A DNA stretch of 64,000 nt from an uncultured Paracoccus sp. (GTDB lineage: Bacteria > Pseudomonadota > Alphaproteobacteria > Rhodobacterales > Rhodobacteraceae). The stretch is from assembly GCF_947496875.1 (NCBI RefSeq), contig NZ_CANMEH010000001.1, positions 1 to 64,000 of the forward strand, in the 5' to 3' direction. This document shows, piece after piece, positions 58,226 through 64,000 of this stretch (position 1 is its first letter; each line of letters starts with the position of its first letter). Below the pieces are notes generated by a model that was given only the letters and a program-made list of their open reading frames with translations, ran no database searches and had not been told where the DNA came from. The position numbers were made by a program, and so were the translations under genes.

Positions 58226-59542
58226 ATGTCCGTAACCTACCTGAAGAAGGCAGACCGCGTTTCCACTTCGGATGCAGGCGAGACCCGGGATGTCGTGCAG
58301 AAGATTCTTTCCGAAATCGAAGCGGGGGGTGAAGAGGCCGCGCGCAAGTACGCCGAAAAATTTGATCGCTACGACGGCAACATCGTTCTGAGCCGTGACG
58401 AGATCGAGGCAGCGGCGTCCAAGCTGAGCCAGAGGCTAAAAGACGATATCCGGTTCGCGCATGACAATGTCCGCCGGTTTGCCGAGGCGCAGAAAGAAAC
58501 CATTCGCGATTTCCAGATGGAGATTCGGCCGGGTCTCATCCTTGGGCAAAAGGCTATTCCGTGCGAGGCGGCCGGTTGCTACGCGCCGGGTGGTCGCTAC
58601 AGCCACGTGGCCTCGGCGCTGATGACGGTGACGACCGCCAAGGTTGCGGGCTGCGGACATATATCGGTCTGCTCTCCGCCGCGACCGGGTGTGGGTCTGA
58701 ACCCCGCCATCATCTACACCGCCGATCTTTGCGGGGCAGATCAGATTCTCGCACTGGGCGGCGTCCAGGGCATCGCTGCGATGGCGTTCGGGTTGTTCGG
58801 TCTGCCCAAGGCGGACATCCTGGTGGGCCCAGGCAACCAGTTCGTCGCCGAAGCCAAGCGCCTGCTGTTCGGCCGGGTCGGCATCGACATGTTCGCAGGT
58901 CCGACCGACAGCCTGATCCTTGCCGACAAGACCGCCGATCCAGAGATCGTCGCGTGGGATCTGGTCGGGCAGGCCGAGCATGGCTACAACTCGCCGGTCT
59001 GGCTGGTGACGGACAGCCGGGATCTCGCGGAAAAGGTCATGGCCCGCGTGCCCGAACTGATCGCGACGCTGCCTGAGGTTAACGCCAAGAACGCGGCCGA
59101 TGCGTGGCGCGACTATGCCGAGGTGATCCTCTGTGACACGCGGGACGAGATGGCCGCGACCTCGGACAGCTACGCGCCCGAGCACCTGACGGTGCAAGCC
59201 GAGGATCTGGATTGGTGGCTCGACCGCCTGGCATGCTATGGCAGTCTGTTTCTGGGTGAAGAAACGACGGTCGCGTTCGGGGACAAGGCTTCGGGTACCA
59301 ATCACGTCCTCCCGACCTCGGGCGCCGCGCGCTATACGGGCGGTCTGTCCGTGCACAAATACATGAAGCTGGTGACGTGGCAGCGGGCCACCCGCGAGGG
59401 CGCGAAGCCCATTGCCGAGGCGACAGCGCGGATCTCGCGCCTTGAAGGGATGGAGGGACATGCGCGCACCGCGGACGTCCGCTTGGCAAAGTATTTCCCC
59501 AACCAAACATTCCAGCTCGACGCGAGCGAGGCACCTGCATGA
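58226..59542 (+). CDS. hpsN: Sulfopropanediol 3-dehydrogenase (histidinol dehydrogenase family)
   Basis: A 438-residue zinc- and NAD-dependent enzyme. The HisD-family frame is clear: CYAPGGRYSHVASALMTVTT, AFGLFGLPKADILVGPGNQF, GIDMFAGPTDSLI, the metal-site GQAEHGYNSPVW and TNHVLPTSGAARYTGG with the catalytic Glu/His around YAPEHLTVQ. It is not in a his operon and differs from HisD at the substrate region (AEHGYNSP, not AEHDxxA), like HpsN. HpsN oxidises (R)-DHPS by two NAD-linked steps to (R)-sulfolactate. Histidinol use is the less likely alternative. hpsO overlaps by four bases. Confidence 0.85.
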   Translation: MSVTYLKKADRVSTSDAGETRDVVQKILSEIEAGGEEAARKYAEKFDRYDGNIVLSRDEIEAAASKLSQRLKDDIRFAHDNVRRFAEAQKETIRDFQMEIRPGLILGQKAIPCEAAGCYAPGGRYSHVASALMTVTTAKVAGCGHISVCSPPRPGVGLNPAIIYTADLCGADQILALGGVQGIAAMAFGLFGLPKADILVGPGNQFVAEAKRLLFGRVGIDMFAGPTDSLILADKTADPEIVAWDLVGQAEHGYNSPVWLVTDSRDLAEKVMARVPELIATLPEVNAKNAADAWRDYAEVILCDTRDEMAATSDSYAPEHLTVQAEDLDWWLDRLACYGSLFLGEETTVAFGDKASGTNHVLPTSGAARYTGGLSVHKYMKLVTWQRATREGAKPIAEATARISRLEGMEGHARTADVRLAKYFPNQTFQLDASEAPA

Positions 59543-60276
59543 ATGTCAGCTTGAGCGTCGAAGGCGGCGTCGCCTGCGTGACCGGCGCCTCGTCCGGGCT
59601 GGGCAGGACGATTGCGGAGGCCCTGGTCGCTGGCGGTGCACGGGTGATTTCGGTGGCGCGGCGCAAGGCCGACTGGTGTGACGGAGAAAGGGCGGTCGCG
59701 ATCAGCGCGGACCTTTCGGACCTTGAAGGGATGGCGTCGACTGCCGCCGACGTCGCAGAGGTGTTTGGCCCGCCCGACATTCTGGTCAATGCCGCCGGGC
59801 TCAACACGCGCCAGCCAGCAGATGAGGTGACGCTGGATGGCTGGGCGACGACGCTGGACCTCAATTTGTCAGCGCCGTTCTTCCTGGCTCAGGCTCTTGT
59901 GCCCGGCATGCGGGAAAAACGGTGGGGCAGGATCCTGAACTTCGCGTCCCTCCAGAGCCAGCGTGCCTTCCCCGGCGGCATCGCATACGGCGCCTCGAAA
60001 GGCGGGATCGTGCAATTGACACGCGCCATGGCCGAGGCGTGGTCACGCGACGGCATCATGGTGAATGCGCTGGCGCCGGGATTCTTTCCCACCGAGCTGA
60101 CGGGTCCCGTTTTCGAGGATCCGCAACTCGCCGAGCGCCATGCCGCGCAGACCTGCGTCGGCCGCAATGGTCGGCTGCAGGACATCGTGGGCCCGGCACT
60201 GTTCCTGTGCTCCGGCGCCTCGGATTACGTCACCGGGCAGACGCTCTATGTCGACGGAGGTTTTACCGCGAAATGA
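59539..60276 (+). CDS. hpsO: SDR-family dehydrogenase, probable DHPS 2-dehydrogenase
   Basis: A 245-residue classical SDR. The cofactor loop is VTGASSGLGRTIAEAL, with NAAGLN, FASLQSQR, the catalytic Y-G-A-S-K and a C-terminal VDGGFTAK. HpsO and HpsP in other bacteria interconvert DHPS enantiomers through a 2-oxo intermediate. The position between HpsN and an alcohol dehydrogenase with four-base overlaps on both sides fits that. Which enantiomer this enzyme handles cannot be read from sequence. Confidence 0.8.
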   Translation: MNVSLSVEGGVACVTGASSGLGRTIAEALVAGGARVISVARRKADWCDGERAVAISADLSDLEGMASTAADVAEVFGPPDILVNAAGLNTRQPADEVTLDGWATTLDLNLSAPFFLAQALVPGMREKRWGRILNFASLQSQRAFPGGIAYGASKGGIVQLTRAMAEAWSRDGIMVNALAPGFFPTELTGPVFEDPQLAERHAAQTCVGRNGRLQDIVGPALFLCSGASDYVTGQTLYVDGGFTAK

Positions 60277-61277
60277 AGGCGCTCGTGTATACCGGTGTCA
60301 GGGAAGTCGAGTTGCGCGACGTGCCGGACCCCGCCCCGATGCATGACGAGGTGCTGGTGCGCGTCGAGGCAGTTGGAATATGCGGATCGGACATGCATGC
60401 CTGGAGCGGGCACGATGACCGCCGCCCGGCGCCGCTGGTACTCGGCCACGAGGCCGCCGGAACGGTCGTGGGCGGCCCGATGGCGGGACGGCGAGTGACC
60501 ATCAATCCGCTGGTCACATGTGGCAGGTGTGCCGCCTGCATTTCCGGCAGAGACAATCTCTGTACAACCCGTCAGATCATCTCGATGCCCCCGCGGGAAG
60601 GTGCCTTTGCAGAGTTGCTGGCCATTCCTGAACGCAATCTCGTCACTGTACCTGATGACGTGTCCATGACCGTCGCATCGCTGGCGGAGCCACTGGCATG
60701 CGGCTGGCACGCGGTGCGGCTTGCCGAGAGGGTACTCGACATGCCGCTGGCGTCGGCACGGTGTCTGGTGATTGGCGGTGGCGCCATCGGTCTGGGCGCC
60801 GCATTGGTTCTGCAGTCATTCGGTGCGGCAGAGATCTGGCTGTCCGAGCCGTCGGAAGAACGGCGCAGAATTGCCGGCTCGCAAGGATGTATCCAGACCT
60901 TCGACCCGTCATCCCAGGCTGCGCCGTCGGACATCGACCTCGTCATCGACGGCGTGGGTTTCGGTGCTACGCGAAGCGCCGGAAGCGCGGCTCTTCGGCC
61001 GGGGGGCGTGTATATGCACATTGGACTGGGTGACGCCGGGCCGGGGTTGGACATCCGCCGAACCACCTTGCAGGAACTCGCCTTCATCGGCACCTATACC
61101 TATACCGCGCAAGACTTCCGCGAGACTGCGCAGGCCATTTTCGACGGACGTCTGGGCCGGCTGGATTGGGCCGAAGTTCTCCCGCTAGCCGATGGTGTGG
61201 GGGCGTTCCGGCGGATCGCAGACGGGAAAGTGGCGGCGCCCAAGGTGACACTGGTGCCTCTGGCTAGTCCAGCGTGA
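60273..61277 (+). CDS. hpsP: Zinc-dependent alcohol dehydrogenase (MDR), probable DHPS 2-dehydrogenase partner
   Basis: A 334-residue medium-chain dehydrogenase. The catalytic zinc site is VGICGSDMHAWSG with LGHEAAG. The structural zinc cysteines are in C-G-R-C-A-A-C-x7-C. The NAD loop is CLVIGGGAIGLGAALVL. It starts inside the hpsO stop (ATGA). Together with the SDR it would racemise DHPS to the (R)-form used by HpsN. Its end overlaps the convergent GntR gene by 14 bases. Confidence 0.8.
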   Translation: MKALVYTGVREVELRDVPDPAPMHDEVLVRVEAVGICGSDMHAWSGHDDRRPAPLVLGHEAAGTVVGGPMAGRRVTINPLVTCGRCAACISGRDNLCTTRQIISMPPREGAFAELLAIPERNLVTVPDDVSMTVASLAEPLACGWHAVRLAERVLDMPLASARCLVIGGGAIGLGAALVLQSFGAAEIWLSEPSEERRRIAGSQGCIQTFDPSSQAAPSDIDLVIDGVGFGATRSAGSAALRPGGVYMHIGLGDAGPGLDIRRTTLQELAFIGTYTYTAQDFRETAQAIFDGRLGRLDWAEVLPLADGVGAFRRIADGKVAAPKVTLVPLASPA

Positions 61278-61965
61278 CCATGTAGGCCAGCGTGTCGGTC
61301 CGGTAGAGGCTGCGACGTCGTTCGATTGCCCTGCCAAGAACGTCATAGGCAAGGCGTTCCACCTTCAGAAGTGGCGTCGCCTCGGCGACATCAAGTTCGT
61401 TTGCCTCTTCGCGACTCGCCGGAACCGCCACGATCGACTCCTCGGCGCGAAGCACGATGCAGCCATAGGCTTGCTGATAGACGACGTAGAGGGCGCTTGG
61501 CAGAGGCGCGCGCCGCTCGATCCCGGAGAACAGATCCGCCGGCACGACGGCGCTTTCGATCGCGCTGGGAACCCCGTTGAGGCTGCGCACACGACTGATC
61601 TCGATGACCATGTCAGGTCCGCCGTGCAGGTCCCGGCTCTCCACCTCGTTGGCTGCACGCCTGGTGACATGTTCGCTGATCAGTTCGGGCCGGACGATGG
61701 CTCCGTCGCGTTCGCGCAGCCGGAAGAAATTGAACAGCGAACTTTCCGGCGTCCGCGCCGTCACAAAGGTCCCGCGCCCCTGCTCTCGCCGGACGATACC
61801 GTGATGCTCCAGCATCATCAGTGCCTTGCGGGCGGTCCCCTGCGATACGCCGATCTCGGCGGCCAGCTGGGTTTCGCTGGGCAGCATGCCCCCAGGCAGC
61901 AACTCGCCGGACGCGATTCGCGCCACGACCGTGTCGATCACCGTCTGATAGAGCGGATGTGCCAT
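61264..61965 (-). CDS. GntR-family (HutC/UTRA type) transcriptional regulator
   Basis: A 233-residue regulator. The winged helix-turn-helix is in LPSETQLAAEIGVSQGTARK, followed by a UTRA effector domain (PDMVIEISRVRSLNGVPSAI, ATPLLKVERLAYDVLGRAIE). It is convergent to hpsP and divergent to suyAB, so suyAB is its likely target; matching inverted repeats lie between. MAHPLYQ at 61965 was chosen, with an ATG 13 codons earlier also possible. The inducer may be sulfolactate, by inference. Confidence 0.88.
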   Translation of the reverse strand: MAHPLYQTVIDTVVARIASGELLPGGMLPSETQLAAEIGVSQGTARKALMMLEHHGIVRREQGRGTFVTARTPESSLFNFFRLRERDGAIVRPELISEHVTRRAANEVESRDLHGGPDMVIEISRVRSLNGVPSAIESAVVPADLFSGIERRAPLPSALYVVYQQAYGCIVLRAEESIVAVPASREEANELDVAEATPLLKVERLAYDVLGRAIERRRSLYRTDTLAYMVTLD

Positions 61966-62025
61966 CGGCCACGCTACTCCTTGTACTGCAAACCTGCCTA
62001 TCACGGCATCAAGTGTTCCATCAAT

Positions 62026-62051
62026 AGAGTTATAAATACTCTTGTATAAGA
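62026..62051. promoter_or_regulatory. Candidate GntR operators between the regulator and suyA
   Basis: AGAGT-N7-ACTCT (62026-62042) is an inverted repeat with a GT-TATAAAT-AC core, close to the HutC-type pattern GT-A/T-AC. A second, overlapping repeat TCTT-GTAT-AAGA covers 62040-62051. The A+T-rich block sits 60-85 bases before suyA and just upstream of the regulator gene, where a dual operator is expected. Confidence 0.55.
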
Positions 62052-62111
62052 CTTCATGAAGCGCTATGCCTTGTCGCGAAGATTCACAACTGCCAGCGAA
62101 AGGAGGAACCC

Positions 62112-62399
62112 TTGAGCATTCCGCAACTTCTGGTCCACGATCCCGAGGACAATGTCGGCGTCGTCGTCGTGGAAAATCTCGGCGCCGGAACCGACATGCT
62201 ATGTGTCGTCACCTCCGACAATTCGGATTTCCGGCTGACCGCAAAGGCCGACATTCCGATCGGCCACAAGGTGGCGCTGAAGCCGCTGAAGGCCGGCGAC
62301 ACGGTCATCAAGTATGGCGAGGACATCGGCAAGATGGTGGGCGACGCCGAGGTCGGCGGCCATGTCCACACCCACAACTGCAAAACCAAAAGGTGGTAA
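62112..62399 (+). CDS. suyA: (2R)-sulfolactate sulfo-lyase small subunit (SAF domain)
   Basis: A 95-residue subunit. It has an N-terminal UxaA/SAF fold: DFRLTAKADIPIGHKVALK and GDTVIKYGEDIGKMVGDAEV, ending in GGHVHTHNCKTKRW, the H-x-H-x-N end seen in this family. Translation starts at TTG 62112 with a strong AGGAGG at 62101-62106, five bases before. suyB follows three bases after the stop. The alternative is a split altronate-type dehydratase, but the hps context favours SuyA. Confidence 0.85.
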   Translation: MSIPQLLVHDPEDNVGVVVVENLGAGTDMLCVVTSDNSDFRLTAKADIPIGHKVALKPLKAGDTVIKYGEDIGKMVGDAEVGGHVHTHNCKTKRW

Positions 62400-62402
62400 G
62401 AC

Positions 62403-63584
62403 ATGGCTCTTGATTTCAGCAATGTGACGGTGAAGGCGTGGCGCCGCGAGAACGGCCGCGTGGGCGTGCGCAACCACATCCTGATCCTGCCCGTCGACGA
62501 CATCTCCAACGCCGCCTGCGAGGCGGTGGCGAACAACGTCAAGGGAACGCTGGCCCTGCCGCACGCCTATGGCCGACTGCAGTTCGGCGAAGACCTGGAC
62601 CTGCATTTCCGGACCATCATCGGCACTGGCGCGAACCCCAACGTTGCCGCCGTCGTCGTGATCGGGATCGAGCCGGAATGGACCAAGGTCATCGTCGATG
62701 GCATTGCCAAGACCGGCAAGCCCGTCACCGGATTTTCCATCGAGCAGAAGGGGGATTTCGAGACCATCCGCCAAGCAAGCTGGAAGGCCAAGGAATACGT
62801 CCATTGGGCCACCGAGCTGCAGAAGGAGGACTGCCCCATCTCTGACCTGTGGGTCTCGACGAAATGTGGCGAGAGCGACACGACCACAGGCCTGTCCTCG
62901 TGCCCGACGGTCGGCAACATGTATGACAAGCTGCTGCCGCACGGTCTCTATGGCTGTTTCGGTGAAACCTCCGAGATCACGGGCGCCGAGCATATCTGCG
63001 AAAAGCGGGCGGCTAACCCCGAAGCTGCGGCCAAGTTCAAGAAGATCTGGCAGGCTTACCAGGACGACGTGATCGAGGCGTACAAGACGTCGGACCTGTC
63101 GGACAGCCAGCCGACGAAAGGCAACATCCTTGGCGGGCTGACCACCATCGAGGAAAAGGCGTTGGGCAACCTTGAGAAGATCGGCAAGACCTCGTCCTAC
63201 ATCGACGCGATCGGGCCGGCCGAAACGCCGGAAAAAGGTCCCGGCCTCTACTTCATGGACAGCTCGTCCGCTGCTGCCGAATGCGTCACGCTGATGGCCG
63301 CGGGGGGCTATGTCATCCACACCTTCCCGACGGGGCAGGGCAACGTGGTCGGAAACCCGATCGTTCCCGTGATCAAGATCTCGGGCAATCCGCGTACGCT
63401 GCGCACCATGTCGGAACATATCGATGTGGATGTCACGGGGGTCCTGACGCGCGAGAAGACCATCGACGAGGCCGGCGATGCGCTGATCGAGATGATCATT
63501 CGCACCGCGAACGGTCGCGCAACCGCGGCCGAGGCCCTGGGCCACCGTGAGTTCTCGATGACCAAACTCTATCGCAGCGCCTGA
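62403..63584 (+). CDS. suyB: (2R)-sulfolactate sulfo-lyase large subunit
   Basis: A 393-residue UxaA-type catalytic subunit. With SuyA it cleaves (2R)-3-sulfolactate to pyruvate and bisulfite. Family features are [54 protein letters not shown] with the metal/cluster-ligand cysteines, [27 protein letters not shown] and [20 protein letters not shown]. Altronate and galactarate dehydratases share this frame, so the call depends partly on hpsNOP beside it. A hairpin and a TTT transporter gene follow. Confidence 0.87.
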   Translation: MALDFSNVTVKAWRRENGRVGVRNHILILPVDDISNAACEAVANNVKGTLALPHAYGRLQFGEDLDLHFRTIIGTGANPNVAAVVVIGIEPEWTKVIVDGIAKTGKPVTGFSIEQKGDFETIRQASWKAKEYVHWATELQKEDCPISDLWVSTKCGESDTTTGLSSCPTVGNMYDKLLPHGLYGCFGETSEITGAEHICEKRAANPEAAAKFKKIWQAYQDDVIEAYKTSDLSDSQPTKGNILGGLTTIEEKALGNLEKIGKTSSYIDAIGPAETPEKGPGLYFMDSSSAAAECVTLMAAGGYVIHTFPTGQGNVVGNPIVPVIKISGNPRTLRTMSEHIDVDVTGVLTREKTIDEAGDALIEMIIRTANGRATAAEALGHREFSMTKLYRSA

Positions 63585-63593
63585 AGCAGCCAT

Positions 63594-63626
63594 GCCCACC
63601 CCGTTCCGGAGGAGGACGGGGTGGGC
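63594..63626 (+). terminator. Hairpin between suyB and the TTT transporter gene
   Basis: A perfect 11-bp stem GCCCACCCCGT / ACGGGGTGGGC with an 11-base loop lies 10 bases after suyB. No T-run follows, so it may cut transporter expression or protect the suyAB message, without being a full terminator. Confidence 0.55.
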
Positions 63627-63681
63627 AACGACGCCGCGGCCGGCTGCAGCCGGTCGGAAAACATACCCTGGGAGGTACTAA

Positions 63682-64000
63682 ATGATGCTTGGATCAACGA
63701 AAATCCGCCAGATTCTCCGTGCAGCCACGGCAGCGCTGACGATGTCCGCTTCTGCCGCGCTTGCGTATCCGGATGGACCGGTCAACTACATCATCCCGTT
63801 CAATGCGGGAGGGGAAAGCGACATCACGGCCCGGTATCAGCAGCCATATTTCAAGGAGCTGACCGGACAGGACATGATCGTCCAGTACCTGCCGGGTGCA
63901 GGCGGTGCGCAGGCCTGGTCGGGACTGAACGGCTACCCTGGCGATGGCATGACCATCATGGGAACGAACCTGCCTCATATCATCCTTCAGCCAATGCTGC
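63682..64000 (+). CDS. TTT-family substrate-binding protein (TctC/Bug type), N-terminal part
   Basis: The gene runs off the right edge; 106 residues are present. A signal peptide (ILRAATAALTMSASAALA) is followed by PDGPVNYIIPFNAGGESDIT, the Bug-family first strand and loop, and VQYLPGAGGAQAWSGLNGY. GGAGG six bases upstream of ATG 63682 supports the start. Placement after suyAB suggests sulfolactate uptake, as with SlcH of the SlcHFG transporter in Roseovarius. The name is not assigned because the gene is incomplete. Confidence 0.85.
   Translation, partial: MMLGSTKIRQILRAATAALTMSASAALAYPDGPVNYIIPFNAGGESDITARYQQPYFKELTGQDMIVQYLPGAGGAQAWSGLNGYPGDGMTIMGTNLPHIILQPML

Noticed and set aside
58226..59542. 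True histidinol dehydrogenase (hisD) for histidine synthesis
   Set aside because: It lies within a transporter and dehydrogenase operon, away from his genes. Its substrate-region motif (AEHGYNSP) differs from HisD and fits HpsN-type enzymes.
62112..63584. Altronate or galactarate dehydratase
   Set aside because: Same superfamily, but no uronate genes are near; hpsNOP context and a separate SAF subunit favour sulfolactate sulfo-lyase. Kept as the main alternative.

Overview
The window is GC-rich DNA (A+T-rich only in short intergenic stretches) from an alphaproteobacterium of the Rhodobacteraceae, most likely Paracoccus or a close relative. Pointers are a Paracoccus-style cytochrome c1 with a very long acidic N-terminal extension, an alpha-type sigma-32 promoter in front of dnaK, TRAP and TTT transporters, a PHB depolymerase and many 4-nt stop/start overlaps. 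About 45 convincing protein genes, one tRNA and several regulatory sites can be supported.

Layout. 1-2.1 kb: a two-gene acyl-CoA operon (AMP-forming acyl-CoA ligase, then an enoyl-CoA hydratase cut by the window edge). 2.1-5.7 kb: a loose region with a small HGG-motif protein, an exported PHB depolymerase, a truncated EamA transporter and unrecognised or decayed sequence. 5.7-16.4 kb: housekeeping genes mutS, an exported hydratase-like protein, NADP-malic enzyme, trhO, then pncA-pncB facing nadE (an NAD salvage group). 16.6-18.2 kb: an exported protein with 18 MORN repeats. 18.4-22.2 kb: petABC for the cytochrome bc1 complex. 22.3-27.9 kb: a PfkB kinase, an S49 peptidase, a 37-residue membrane protein, an SDR, uvrC and radC. 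27.9-31.3 kb: dnaK-dnaJ with a heat-shock promoter, divergent to alkB. 31.9-39 kb: an envelope-polysaccharide locus (KpsM-like permease, cysQ, kdsB, two glycosyltransferases, galU, galE). 39.2-43.5 kb: EamA permease, queG, GST, mtgA and a DUF1269-like protein. 43.7-51.2 kb: the glutamate synthase genes, gltD first and gltB last, with two small genes between. 51.4-53.2 kb: uppP and an NDUFA9-like protein. 53.3 kb: tRNA-Leu(CAG) with a terminator.

Right of the tRNA the character changes to an accessory catabolic region (53.7-64 kb). A LacI regulator with two palindromic operators faces a TRAP transporter operon that runs into a histidinol-dehydrogenase-like enzyme, an SDR and a zinc-type alcohol dehydrogenase. 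A GntR regulator then lies divergent to a two-subunit lyase of the SuyAB/UxaA family, followed by the start of a TTT binding-protein gene. The simplest reading is a pathway for 2,3-dihydroxypropane-1-sulfonate (DHPS) and 3-sulfolactate: HpsO/HpsP interconvert DHPS enantiomers, HpsN oxidises (R)-DHPS to (R)-sulfolactate, and SuyAB releases sulfite and leaves pyruvate. The large TRAP permease gene carries a one-base frameshift, so one uptake route may be dead. This assignment rests on protein motifs plus gene order and has not been tested by database search.
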